Of a stretch of 64,000 nt of DNA, positions 8,184 to 16,898 are shown one piece after another. How positions within the stretch are numbered: the first letter of the stretch is position 1; the number at the start of each line of letters is the position of its first letter. The position numbers were made by a program, and so were the translations under genes. Location: positions 1,162,501-1,226,500 of the forward strand of contig CP019797.1 of the NCBI GenBank assembly GCA_002951995.1, read 5' to 3'. The DNA is from Stenotrophomonas acidaminiphila. GTDB taxonomy: Bacteria > Pseudomonadota > Gammaproteobacteria > Xanthomonadales > Xanthomonadaceae. The notes below the pieces were generated by a model, which saw only the letters and a program-made list of their open reading frames with translations, did no database searches and was not told the DNA's origin.

Positions 8184-9041
8184 TCAATCGCCGATTTTTA
8201 TCCATTCCAGCCGGGTCGAGGCGCCGGCTTCGCCCAGTTCGCGCTGCAGCACCGGCAAGGCCGGCGCCAACGCCTGGTCGAACTGCCAGGGCGGATTGAG
8301 CAGCAGCATGCCGCTGCCGTTCAGGCGCAGCGGCGAATCGTCCGGGCGCACCATCAGTTCAGCCACCAGCGCCGATTTCGCCGGCAGCGCGGCGGCCTTG
8401 CGGAAGAACGGCAGCAGGCTGCGGCGCTGCTTGATCGGGTACCACACCGCGCATTGCGCCTGCGGCATGCGCGCCAGGATCTCGCGCAGGGTGGCGATGA
8501 TCTGCGGGTATTCGGCGTCCTGCGCCTCGTAGGGCGGGTCGATCAGCACCAGCGCGCGGCCGATCTTCGTCGCGCCGGCTTTAGGCGGCAGCAGGGCGCG
8601 GATGCTGTCGTAGCCGTTGCCGGCCAGCACCTGCACGCGGCGGTCGCGCGCGAACAGCTCCCTCAGCGCCGCGGCCTCCTCCGGCTGCAGTTCGCAGGCG
8701 GCCAGCCGGTCCTGTTCGCGCAGGGCCTGGGCGGCCAGCAGCGGCGAGCCGGGGTAGGCGACCAGGCCACCCACCGGGTTGTTGGCCTGGATCGCGCGCA
8801 GGTAACGCTCGACCACTTCCGGCAGGGCCGGCGCGGCCATCAGCCGGCTGATGCCGACGTCGGCCTCGGCGGTCTTGCGGCTTTCCTCGGCCGACAACAG
8901 GTAACGGCCGCGGCCGGCATGGGTGTCGAGCACGAAGAACGGCGCGTCCTTGCGCTTGAGCGCATCGATCAGGGCGAGCAGGACGATGTGCTTGAGCACG
9001 TCGGCATGGTTGCCGGCATGGAAGGCGTGGCGGTAGTTCAT
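8184..9041 (-). CDS. rlmJ: 23S rRNA (adenine-2030 N6)-methyltransferase RlmJ
   Basis: A 285-residue SAM-dependent methyltransferase that modifies A2030 of 23S rRNA. It begins MNYRHAFHAGNHADVLKHIV, the hallmark RlmJ N terminus. It has FVLDTHAGRGRY as the SAM-binding region and LVLIDPPYE as the catalytic DPPY motif of N6-adenine methyltransferases. Length matches the family (~280). ATG at 9039-9041 is the only start consistent with the conserved N terminus. It is transcribed divergently from creB, 45 bp away, so the two share a short promoter region. Confidence 0.95.
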   Translation of the reverse strand: MNYRHAFHAGNHADVLKHIVLLALIDALKRKDAPFFVLDTHAGRGRYLLSAEESRKTAEADVGISRLMAAPALPEVVERYLRAIQANNPVGGLVAYPGSPLLAAQALREQDRLAACELQPEEAAALRELFARDRRVQVLAGNGYDSIRALLPPKAGATKIGRALVLIDPPYEAQDAEYPQIIATLREILARMPQAQCAVWYPIKQRRSLLPFFRKAAALPAKSALVAELMVRPDDSPLRLNGSGMLLLNPPWQFDQALAPALPVLQRELGEAGASTRLEWIKIGD

Positions 9042-9086
9042 CGGTGCAGTGTACGGGCGCCGCCCCGGGGCGGCTATGCTGGCGCC

Positions 9087-9785
9087 ATGTCCGAACAGCC
9101 TGCCCGGGTGCTCGTCGTCGAAGACGAGGCCGCCATCGCCGATACCGTCCTGTATGCGCTGCGCAGCGAGGGCCACGCGGCCGAGCACTGCGCGCTGGGA
9201 CGGCTGGCGCTGGAGCGGGTGCGCGCCGGCGGCATCGACGTGGTGGTACTGGACGTGGGCCTGCCCGACCTGGGCGGCTTCGAGGTCTGCCGCCAGCTGC
9301 GCACCTTCAGCCAGGTGCCTGTGATCTTCCTCACCGCGCGCAACGACGAGTTCGACCGGGTGCTGGGGCTGGAGCTGGGCGCCGACGACTACGTCGGCAA
9401 ACCGTTCTCGCCGCGCGAACTGGTGGCGCGGGTGCGCGCGCGGCTGCGGCGGCCGGCGCAGCCGCTAGCCGCGGACGCCGAGCCCGGCTGGGTGCGGCAG
9501 GGGGTGTTCGCGATCGACCGCGAGGGTCGGCGGGTGCGCTACCGCGACGTGCCGCTGGACCTGACCCGTTACGAATACGCGCTGCTGGCGGCGCTGCTGC
9601 AGCGGCCGGGGGCGATCCTCAGCCGCGCGCAGCTGATGGAGCGCGGCTGGGACCATGCCAGCGACAGCGCCGACCGCACGGTGGATACGCACGTGAAGAC
9701 CCTGCGCGCCAAGCTGCGCGCGGCGGGGGCGCAGGACGATCCGATCCGCACGCACCGGGGCGTGGGATATGCGCTGGATGTCTGA
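9087..9785 (+). CDS. creB: Two-component response regulator CreB
   Basis: A 232-residue OmpR-type regulator. The receiver domain has the acidic pair EDE near residue 12, the phosphoacceptor Asp56 in VVLDVGLPD, Thr in FLTARND and Lys105 in GKPFSPREL. The winged-helix output domain contains LDLTRYEYALLAALL, ILSRAQLMERGW and the C-terminal TVDTHVKTLRAKLR and THRGVGYAL. It fits CreB because creC follows and creD lies 5 kb downstream with a cre-tag. It would bind TTCAC-N6-TTCAC repeats. It would normally be cotranscribed with creC, but a 604-bp repeat-rich insertion separates them here. Confidence 0.88.
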   Translation: MSEQPARVLVVEDEAAIADTVLYALRSEGHAAEHCALGRLALERVRAGGIDVVVLDVGLPDLGGFEVCRQLRTFSQVPVIFLTARNDEFDRVLGLELGADDYVGKPFSPRELVARVRARLRRPAQPLAADAEPGWVRQGVFAIDREGRRVRYRDVPLDLTRYEYALLAALLQRPGAILSRAQLMERGWDHASDSADRTVDTHVKTLRAKLRAAGAQDDPIRTHRGVGYALDV

Positions 9786-10389
9786 CTGCGGAAGATCCAA
9801 GGCTTTCGCCGCCCTTCGGAGCGCGGGCTGTTTCTCTTTGCCCGTGCAAAGGGAAGCCGCCAGGGCAAAGCACGGGCCGGACGCGAGCCGATGCGATCAA
9901 GCCGCATCGGTTCCCTGTGCTCCTCGCGGGCCAGGGAGACGACGCACCGCGCGCTTCATTCAGATGTGTGCGCATGTTCGCTCCTCGGGTCGCCGCGGTA
10001 CTCGGCCCGCTTTACGGCCATGGGAAGTCAGCATCCAGGAGCAAAAGCACAGTCGCGGCACCGGCCGGATGGCAATGCTGGACGCTGGCAGCCAAGAGCG
10101 GCGGAATGGCGTCAGCTGCTTTTGCCTTTCGGAATCCCCTTCCGCAGCGACGGAGCCGGCGGGAAAAACCCGAAGGGCGACGTGCATGGATGCACGTCGT
10201 TTTTCCACGCGATACGGATGCCGCGTAGAAAAATCCCGCCGGCGGAGTGGACCCGATGCGCTTGCGCAGCGGGCGCGGAGGCAGGGGCGTGCTTTCTCTT
10301 GGTTACTGTTCCTTGCACGAGCAAAGAGAACCAACTCGCTCGCCGAAGGGGACCGAAAGCGTTTGCTCCAGAAACGAAGGCGGCGATAA
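9786..10389. repeat. 604-bp repeat element between creB and creC, with ~50-bp terminal inverted repeats
   Basis: This interval contains no credible gene. Its ends are inverted copies of one another: 9802-9851 and 10311-10360 are complementary at about 40 of 50 positions, with the shared core TTCTCTTTGC, and weaker similarity runs inward for another ~25 bp. Inside is a 9-bp-arm palindrome GACGTGCAT-GG-ATGCACGTC (10179-10198) and a further pair GCCGGCGGGA / TCCCGCCGGC around it. Elements with these signatures are dispersed in Xanthomonadaceae intergenic regions (recalled from general knowledge, not searched). Open frames crossing it are compositional artefacts. Confidence 0.75.
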
Positions 10390-11826
10390 ATGCGCCTGGG
10401 CCTGAAACTCTTCCTCGGCTTCTTCCTGATCGTCGGCATCGCCGCGTTCTTCGTGATGCGGGTGTTCGTCGACGAGGTCAAGCCGGGCGTGCGCCAGGCG
10501 ATGGAGTCCACCCTGGTCGACTCGGCCAACGTGCTGGCGGTGATGGCCGCGCCGGATCTGAAGGCCGGGCACATCGCCGACGGCCGCTTCGCCGCGCACA
10601 TGGCGACCGCGCAGCGGCGCGACCCGCGGGCGATGGTGTGGCGGTTCCCCAAGCGCAGCATCGACTACCGGGTCACCGTGACCGATGCCCGCGGCATCGT
10701 CGTCTACGACTCGCGCGGGCAGGACGTGGGCCGCGACAACTCGCGCTGGAACGACGTCTACCGCACCCTGCGCGGCCAGTACGGCGCGCGCTCGAGCCCG
10801 GGGACCCCGGGCGATGCCGACAGCACCGTCATGCACGTGGCCGCGCCGGTCTACGATCCGGACGATGGCCGCACCCTGATCGGGGTGCTGACCCTGGCCC
10901 AGCCCAATGACAGCATCGATCCGTTCATCACCGCCAGCCAGCGCGCCATCGTCGCGCGCGGCGCGTGGCTGATCGGCTCGGCGGCGCTGATCGGACTGTT
11001 GATGACCTGGTGGCTGGCGCGCGGCATCGGCAGCCTGAGCCGCTATGCGAAGGCGGTCAGCGCCGGCGAACCGGTGCCGCCGCCGAGGCCGCGCGGCGAC
11101 GAGATCGGCGACCTCGGCCAGGCGCTGGAGACCATGCGCCGCAAGCTCGAGGGCAAGGCCTATGTCGAGCAGTACGTGCAGTCGCTCACGCACGAGATGA
11201 AAAGTCCGCTGGCGGCGATCCGTGGCGCCGCCGAGCTGTTGCAGGAACCGCTGCCCGAGGCCGACCGCCAGCGTTTCGCCGCCAACATCGCGCAGCAGGA
11301 GCGGCGCCTGACCGAGACCATCGACCAGCTGCTGCGGCTGGCCGAGGTGGAACAGCATGGCTGGCTGCAGCGGCGCAGCGCGGTGGACCTGGCGGCGCTG
11401 TGCCGGCAGCTCGCCGAGGACGCGGCGCCGCGCCTGCAGGCCGCCCGCCTGGCGCTGCACTGCGAACTGCCCGCGCACGCCAGCGTGCAGGGCGATGCGT
11501 TCCTGCTGCGGCAGGCGCTGGACAACCTGCTGGACAACGCCATCGCGTTCTCGCCGGAAGGCGGGCGGATCGGGCTGCGGCTGGCGGCCGCGCAGGGCGG
11601 CTGGGAGGTGGCGCTGTCCGACCAGGGGCCCGGGGTGCCGGACTACGCGCTGGAACGGGTGTTCGAGCGCTTCTACTCGCTGGCCCGCCCCGGCAGCGGC
11701 CAGCGCAGTTCCGGGCTGGGCCTGCCGTTCGTGGCCGAGGTCGCGCGCCTGCACGGCGGCCACGCGTCCCTGCGCAACGGCCCGGCCGGCGGGGCGCAGG
11801 CCACGCTGTGGCTGCCAATGACGTAG
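10390..11826 (+). CDS. creC: Sensor histidine kinase CreC
   Basis: A 478-residue inner-membrane kinase. It has TM1 at ~5-26, a periplasmic domain (~27-185), TM2 at ~188-210 and a HAMP-like linker. The H-box is SLTHEMKSPLAAIRG, with His268 as phosphoacceptor. The ATPase domain carries the N box (LDNLLDNAIAF), G1 (DQGPGVP) and G2 (SSGLGLPFV). The arrangement and the phrase THEMKSPL match CreC, the partner of CreB. In E. coli this pair responds to growth on fermentation products and controls the cre regulon. The start ATG has GAAGG about 10 bases upstream. Its TAG stop is supplied by the GTAG end of a REP element. Confidence 0.9.
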   Translation: MRLGLKLFLGFFLIVGIAAFFVMRVFVDEVKPGVRQAMESTLVDSANVLAVMAAPDLKAGHIADGRFAAHMATAQRRDPRAMVWRFPKRSIDYRVTVTDARGIVVYDSRGQDVGRDNSRWNDVYRTLRGQYGARSSPGTPGDADSTVMHVAAPVYDPDDGRTLIGVLTLAQPNDSIDPFITASQRAIVARGAWLIGSAALIGLLMTWWLARGIGSLSRYAKAVSAGEPVPPPRPRGDEIGDLGQALETMRRKLEGKAYVEQYVQSLTHEMKSPLAAIRGAAELLQEPLPEADRQRFAANIAQQERRLTETIDQLLRLAEVEQHGWLQRRSAVDLAALCRQLAEDAAPRLQAARLALHCELPAHASVQGDAFLLRQALDNLLDNAIAFSPEGGRIGLRLAAAQGGWEVALSDQGPGVPDYALERVFERFYSLARPGSGQRSSGLGLPFVAEVARLHGGHASLRNGPAGGAQATLWLPMT

Positions 11827-11892
11827 GTGCCGGGCTTGCCCGGCACGGGGCTGCGCCGGGAAAGCTTCATGCGGGGCAAGCCCCGCAGCTAC
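11823..11892. repeat. Inverted pair of GTAG-type REP hairpins between convergent genes
   Basis: GTAG (11823-11826) is followed at once by a 9-bp-arm hairpin GTGCCGGGC-TT-GCCCGGCAC (11827-11846). In mirror orientation, CTAC (11889-11892, GTAG on the minus strand) precedes GCGGGGC-AA-GCCCCGC (11871-11886). A GTAG tetranucleotide plus a stem-loop is the layout of SMAG/GTAG-type REPs described in Stenotrophomonas. The TAG inside each GTAG is the stop codon of the adjoining gene: creC on the left and the GGDEF-EAL gene on the right. The pair probably also works as a bidirectional terminator. Confidence 0.75.
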
Positions 11893-14800
11893 GCCGGCGG
11901 TGATGCGTCATCGCCCAGCGGAGCAGGTTCCGGCGCAGGGCGGTCGGCGAAGACCGGATGGTCGGCGCGCGGCCGGTCCAGGTGGTAGCCCTGCACCATG
12001 TCCACGCCCAGCGCGCGCAGCATCTGCAGCGTCGCCTCGTCCTCGACGAACTCGGCCACGGTCAGCTTGCCCATGCCGTGCGCCACTTCGATGATGGCGC
12101 GCACGAACACCTGGTTGTCGCGCTCGCTGGGCAGGTCGCGGATGAACATGCCATCGATCTTGAGCACGTCGGCCTGCAGATTCTTGAGGTAGGCGAACGA
12201 GGAAAACCCGGTGCCGAAGTCGTCCAGGCAGATCGGGCAGCCGGTGTCGCGCAGGGCGGCGATGAAGCGCGCCGCGTCGCCCATGTCCGAGACCGCCGAG
12301 GTTTCGGTCAGTTCCACCAGCAGCCGCCGCGGCGCGACCTGCCGCTGGCGCAACTGGCCGCTGATCCATGCCGGCAGCTCGGGGTCGTCGAACGAGCGCC
12401 CGGAAATATTGACGGCGATGGCCGGCAGGTTCGGGTGGCTGGCCAGCAGTTCGATGCTGCGGCCGATCACCCAGCGGTCGATCTGCAGGATCTTGCCGCT
12501 CTTCTCGGCGGGTTCGATGAACTGCGCGGGCATGATGAGCTGGCCGGGGTTGGCCTCGTCCTCCATCCGGATCAGCGCCTCCAGGTGCGCCAGGCGGCCG
12601 TCGGCGGCGTGGTGCACGCCCTGGAAATGCAGGCGCAGCAGGTCGTGTTCCAGCGCGCGCGCGATGCGGTCGTTCCATGCCAGGCGGGTGGCCATCTCAC
12701 GCGAGCTGTCGCGGTCGGGGCGGTAGACGTTCCAGCGGTTCTTGCCGGTGTGCTTGGCCTGGTACATCGCCGCGTCGGCATGGGCGACCAGGTCCTCGGC
12801 ATTGTCGGCGTGGGTGGGGAAGTGGGCGATGCCCAGGCTGGTGGTCAGGCGCACGGTGTGTTCGTGCAGGCGCAGCGGCGTCTGCGAGATCCGCGCCACG
12901 ATGCGTTCGGCCAGGTGCTGGGCGTCGTCCAGACTCGCATGCGGCATCAGTACCGCGAACTCGTCGCCGCCGAGCCGGAACAGGGTCTCGCCGCTGCGCA
13001 CCAGGGTGCGGATCTCGACCGCCATGCGGTTCAGCACCGAATCGCCGGCGCGGTGGCCGAAGGTGTCGTTGATGTACTTGAACTCGTCCAGGTCGAAGAA
13101 CAGCAGCGCGGCCTGGCTGGGGATGCGTTCGGCGGCGTGGAAGAAGCGCGCCAGCTCGTCCTCGAAGCGGCGCCGGTTGTACAGGCTGGTCAACGGGTCA
13201 TGCTGGGCCAGGCGTACCAGCTGTTCGGCGGTCTGGCGCTCGTGGGTGATGTCCTCCTGCACCCACAGCCGGCCGATGAAGTGTTCCTGCGCGTCGCGCA
13301 CCGGGTAGGCGTCGTGCATGACGATGCGGCCGTCGTGCAGGCGGATTTCCAGCCGCTTGTGCAGTTCGGGCGAGACCTTGGCCTCGTCCATGTGCCGGCG
13401 GAACTCCAGCGGGTCGATCATCAGCCGCTGCGACGCTTCCAGCCACTGGTCGGTGGTGTTGCCGACCACAGTGATGCCTTCGGGGAAATCCCACATGGCC
13501 AGGAACGCGGCGTTGCAGTAGGTGGCGCGGTTCTCGTGGCTGACGAACAGGATCCCCAGGTTCATCGCGCCGAGCAGCGCCAGCAGGCGCGCGCGCTCCT
13601 CCTCCAGCCGGGTCATGAACTGGCGGCGTTCGTCGATCTCGGTCTGCAGCGCCTGGGCGTGCGCGAACTGCAGGGCGCGCTGCTGCACCAGTTCCTCGAC
13701 CATGTCGTCGAACGCGTCGGCCAGGTGCCCGAGCTCGTCGTTGCCCTGCATCGCGATCGGCCTGGGTTCGCGGCCCTGGCTGAGCTCGTCCACCGCCTGG
13801 GTCAGGCGGGTGAGCGGTGCCCCGAACAGCAGGCCGACCCGCCGCCGCAGCAGCCACATCGCCGGCAGCAGGCCGAGGATGCCGAACGCGGACACCGCCA
13901 GCAGGCCCCACATCAACACGTGGTCCACCCGTGCCTGCGGCAGCAGGAACACCTGGTACCAGCCGGGGCCGTGGATCCTGGACCATGCGACCCAGTGGCT
14001 GCCGTCCGGGGAGCGGCCCACGCCGTGGTCGCCGCGGCCATGGGCGATCATCCCGTGCACCTGGGCCAGCAGCGGGTCGTCGAGCGCGGACAGCTTCAGT
14101 TGCCCGTCGGCGGCGGCGATGCGGCGGCTGAACTGCGGGTGCGCGATGAGCGCGCCGTCGGCGGCCATGACCAGCTGCACGCCGGTGCTGTCGTTGTCGG
14201 TGGCGTGGTCGATCAGGCTCTGCACAAGCACATCGTGGCCGAGCGTGCCGACCCAGCGCCCCTCCCAGTCCAGCGGCTTGATCACCGACACCATCCAGGT
14301 ATTGGCCTGCCGGTCCAGGTAGACCGGCGTCCAGAACACCCTGCGCTGCGGGTTGCGTCGCGGGTCCGAGCCCTGCATGGTCGGGTAGCCGGCATTGGTG
14401 GCGCTGGCGTCGGCGTTGCTGCCCCAGTCCATGCCATGCGCATAGACCATCAGCCCGTCCTCGACGAAGTCCATGTAGACCGAGAAGAACGGCGGCACCA
14501 GCGCCGGGCCCTGTTCGCGCAGCAGGTCGTAGGCGACCACCGCGCGCAGGCGCGCCGAAGCGTCCAGGCCGTGCGCGGGCTGGTGCAGGTACAGGGTGGG
14601 CGCGCGCTCCGGGTCCACCTGCCCGGGCTGCAGCCGCCACAGGCCGTCGGGGCTGCGCGCGAACAGGGTGTCGAAGCGGGCCAGCGCGGCCTGCCGGTCG
14701 GCGTGGTCCAGCCGCCACAGCAGTTCCCGCTGCAGCCGCTGCACGCTCTGTTCGGCCTGCAGGAACTGGCCTTCGCTGGCCCGGGCGCGCAGGTCGACGC

Positions 14801-14954
14801 TGCGCTGCGCGACCATCGGCACCACCCGGTCGGTGATCACCCGCATGGCCACGTAGCCGAATGCGCAGAGCAGCACGAGGAGGGCGAGGAACAGGCCCCA
14901 GATGCTCAGGGACAGCCGGTGGATCAGCGACGTACGCGACCTGGCATGCAGCAC
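11889..14954 (-). CDS. Membrane Cache-HAMP-PAS-GGDEF-EAL protein, cyclic di-GMP turnover
   Basis: A 1021-residue protein with TM1 at ~13-35, a large periplasmic region resembling a double-Cache sensor, TM2 at ~345-370, a HAMP region (EPRPIAMQGNDELGHLADAF), and a PAS domain (~455-585) ending VQEDITHERQ. A GGDEF domain with intact RLGGDEFAV follows, then an EAL domain (LEALIRM, LVELTET, DDFGTGFSS, AEFVEDE). The inhibitory RxxD site is degenerate (RSGE) while catalytic motifs of both domains look complete, so synthesis and breakdown are both possible. The start is GTG at 14954 with GAAGGAA upstream. It lies between creBC and creD on the opposite strand. Confidence 0.92.
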   Translation of the reverse strand: MLHARSRTSLIHRLSLSIWGLFLALLVLLCAFGYVAMRVITDRVVPMVAQRSVDLRARASEGQFLQAEQSVQRLQRELLWRLDHADRQAALARFDTLFARSPDGLWRLQPGQVDPERAPTLYLHQPAHGLDASARLRAVVAYDLLREQGPALVPPFFSVYMDFVEDGLMVYAHGMDWGSNADASATNAGYPTMQGSDPRRNPQRRVFWTPVYLDRQANTWMVSVIKPLDWEGRWVGTLGHDVLVQSLIDHATDNDSTGVQLVMAADGALIAHPQFSRRIAAADGQLKLSALDDPLLAQVHGMIAHGRGDHGVGRSPDGSHWVAWSRIHGPGWYQVFLLPQARVDHVLMWGLLAVSAFGILGLLPAMWLLRRRVGLLFGAPLTRLTQAVDELSQGREPRPIAMQGNDELGHLADAFDDMVEELVQQRALQFAHAQALQTEIDERRQFMTRLEEERARLLALLGAMNLGILFVSHENRATYCNAAFLAMWDFPEGITVVGNTTDQWLEASQRLMIDPLEFRRHMDEAKVSPELHKRLEIRLHDGRIVMHDAYPVRDAQEHFIGRLWVQEDITHERQTAEQLVRLAQHDPLTSLYNRRRFEDELARFFHAAERIPSQAALLFFDLDEFKYINDTFGHRAGDSVLNRMAVEIRTLVRSGETLFRLGGDEFAVLMPHASLDDAQHLAERIVARISQTPLRLHEHTVRLTTSLGIAHFPTHADNAEDLVAHADAAMYQAKHTGKNRWNVYRPDRDSSREMATRLAWNDRIARALEHDLLRLHFQGVHHAADGRLAHLEALIRMEDEANPGQLIMPAQFIEPAEKSGKILQIDRWVIGRSIELLASHPNLPAIAVNISGRSFDDPELPAWISGQLRQRQVAPRRLLVELTETSAVSDMGDAARFIAALRDTGCPICLDDFGTGFSSFAYLKNLQADVLKIDGMFIRDLPSERDNQVFVRAIIEVAHGMGKLTVAEFVEDEATLQMLRALGVDMVQGYHLDRPRADHPVFADRPAPEPAPLGDDASPPA

Positions 14955-15087
14955 GTAGGGTTCCTTCGGGGAATGGCGGCGCAGCCAGAGGGTGCCGGGC
15001 GGCGGGACAGCGCGGATTCATACTATGTCGTGGCAGGTGTCCGCAACCGGCCGCTGCCGCCGCTGCGCGGCACTCGCCGCCAGCGGC

Positions 15088-15103
15088 TTCACCCCCACTT
15101 CAA
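15088..15103 (+). promoter_or_regulatory. cre-tag, predicted CreB binding site upstream of creD
   Basis: The sequence TTCAC-CCCCAC-TTCAA matches the known CreB recognition sequence TTCAC-N6-TTCAC in 9 of 10 fixed positions, with the correct 6-base spacer. It lies 66 bases before the creD start, in the region divergent from the GGDEF-EAL gene. Confidence 0.75.
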
Positions 15104-15168
15104 ATTCGCCACAAACCGCGCCCATCCGGCACGGCCACGCTGTGCCCGTTTCCACACGAGGACGGGCC

Positions 15169-16497
15169 ATGACTTCCCTGAAACTGCTGTTGCGCTTCGC
15201 CGTGGTCGGCGGGCTGGCGTTGCTGCTGCTGATTCCCCTGCTGCTGATCCGCGGCACCATCGCCGAGCGCGAGCGCTACCGTGACCAGGCCATCGAACGG
15301 GTGGCGCAGAGCCGCGCCGGGGCGCAGTCGCTGATCGGCCCGGTGCGGGTACTGCCGTGGACCCAGCAGCGCGAGGTCGAGGTGGTCGAGGCGGGCGTGC
15401 GCAAGAGCGAGCTGCGGACCGAGCACGGCCATGACCTGCAGATGCCGCGGCAGTTGCGGATACAGGGCGAGCTGCGCCCGGACGAGCGCCGGGTGGGCCT
15501 GTTCCGGGTGCCGGTGTACAGCTGGCACGCGCGGGTGCAGGCCGAGTTCGCCGATGCCGCCTATGCCGCCGTGCCGGGCCGCGTCTACGGCCGGCCCTAC
15601 CTGGCGCTGGGCATCGCCGACGTGCGCGGCCTGGTGGGTACGCCCAACCTGCGGGTGGACGGGCGCGCGCTGCCGCTGCACGCCGGCTCGCTGGCGCTGG
15701 AGGGCGCGTCCAAGGGGCTGCACGCCATGCTGTCGCCGCTGGGCCAGCCGCAACAGGGCACCCTGGCCGAGGGCCGCAGGGTGGAGCTGGAGTTCGTGCT
15801 CGACGGCACCCGCTCGCTGTCGGTGGTGCCGGTGGGCGACGACACCCGCGTGTCGCTGGCCTCGACCTGGCCGCATCCGCTGTTCGGCGGCAGCTTCGCG
15901 CCCAATGAGCGCCACATCGACGATGCCGGGTTCAAGGCCGACTGGGCGGTGTCCTCGCTGGCCTCGGCCGCGCAGGAACAGCTGCGCCGCGACCTGCGCA
16001 GCGATGGCGGCGCGGTCGAGGCGCTGGAGGTGGCGCTGGTCGACCCGGTCGACGTGTACACGCAGGTCGACCGCGCCAGCAAGTACGGCATCCTGTTCGT
16101 GCTGCTGACCTTCGTCGGTTTCGCCCTGTTCGAGCTGATCAGGCGGCTGCGGATCCATCCGCTGCAATACCTGCTGGTCGGGCTGGCGCTGGCGATCTTC
16201 TTCCTGCTGCTGCTGAGCCTGTCCGAGCACATCGTCTTCTGGCAGGCGTACCTGGTGTCGGCGCTGGCGTGCATCGGCCTGCAGGGTTTCTACCTCAGCG
16301 GGGTGTTGCGCAGCTGGCGGCACGGGCTGGGCTTTGCCACCCTGCTGACCCTGCTGTACGGGGTCCTGTACCTGCTGCTGGCGTCGGAGAACAATGCGCT
16401 GCTGATGGGCTCGCTGCTGCTGTTCGGGATCCTCGCGGCGATCATGTGGCTGACCCGCAAGGTGGACTGGTACGACCTCGGCGGCGGTCTGCGGTGA
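15169..16497 (+). CDS. creD: Inner membrane protein CreD
   Basis: A 442-residue membrane protein of the CreD family, the main target of the CreBC system. In other bacteria it is linked to envelope stress and beta-lactam or colicin tolerance; its biochemical role is unknown. The N-terminal helix (~8-28) is followed by a long periplasmic domain (~30-300) and then about five to six membrane helices from VDRASKYGILFVLLTF to the end, where KVDWYDL is characteristic. The start ATG (15169) follows a good layout with a cre-tag 66 bp upstream. The stop overlaps the next gene start as GTGA, indicating an operon. Confidence 0.92.
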   Translation: MTSLKLLLRFAVVGGLALLLLIPLLLIRGTIAERERYRDQAIERVAQSRAGAQSLIGPVRVLPWTQQREVEVVEAGVRKSELRTEHGHDLQMPRQLRIQGELRPDERRVGLFRVPVYSWHARVQAEFADAAYAAVPGRVYGRPYLALGIADVRGLVGTPNLRVDGRALPLHAGSLALEGASKGLHAMLSPLGQPQQGTLAEGRRVELEFVLDGTRSLSVVPVGDDTRVSLASTWPHPLFGGSFAPNERHIDDAGFKADWAVSSLASAAQEQLRRDLRSDGGAVEALEVALVDPVDVYTQVDRASKYGILFVLLTFVGFALFELIRRLRIHPLQYLLVGLALAIFFLLLLSLSEHIVFWQAYLVSALACIGLQGFYLSGVLRSWRHGLGFATLLTLLYGVLYLLLASENNALLMGSLLLFGILAAIMWLTRKVDWYDLGGGLR

Positions 16498-16880
16498 ACC
16501 CGATGCGGTTGAGCACACGGTTGCTCCGGCGGCTGCGGCAAGGGCTGCCGCCGGGGCTGGCGGCAGCGGTGCTGCGGGTGGAGCAGGGCGCTGGCTGGGC
16601 CGCTTCGCCGCTGGCGGCACTGGGACTGGGGACGGCCCCGCGCCACGGCTGCCTGTGCCTGCAACTGGACGCAACGCTGGTCGAGCGGATCCGCCAGCGC
16701 GGCGCCGCAGGCCTGCCCGCGCTGGACGGCGCGGGCCGCTGGCAGGCGCTGGGTCGTCGTGGCCTGCGCTTCAGGGCGGTGCTGCGGGAACGCCAGGTGG
16801 TGGTGTGCGATGCCGTGCACCGGCGGCTGTGGCTGTTGTGGCGCGAACCGGGAGCGGCCCGGTGCGCACGCGGCTACTGA
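16494..16880 (+). CDS. Hypothetical basic protein coupled to creD
   Basis: A 128-residue protein rich in Arg and Leu; no named domain is recognised. Its GTG start overlaps the creD stop by four bases (GTGA); an ATG three codons on is an alternative. There is no signal peptide. The sequence alternates basic N-terminal helices (RLLRRLRQGLPPGLAAAVLR) with a compact C-terminal part (GLRFRAVLRERQVVVCDAV and RLWLLWREP). The coupling suggests that it is expressed with creD and so belongs to the cre regulon. Function unknown. Confidence 0.6.
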   Translation: MNPMRLSTRLLRRLRQGLPPGLAAAVLRVEQGAGWAASPLAALGLGTAPRHGCLCLQLDATLVERIRQRGAAGLPALDGAGRWQALGRRGLRFRAVLRERQVVVCDAVHRRLWLLWREPGAARCARGY

Positions 16881-16898
16881 AGCTGGAACGGGGGCGCG

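Noticed and set aside
9891..10910. Open frames crossing the creB-creC interval
   Set aside because: They cover inverted repeats and continue out of frame into creC. No ribosome site or conserved pattern was seen.
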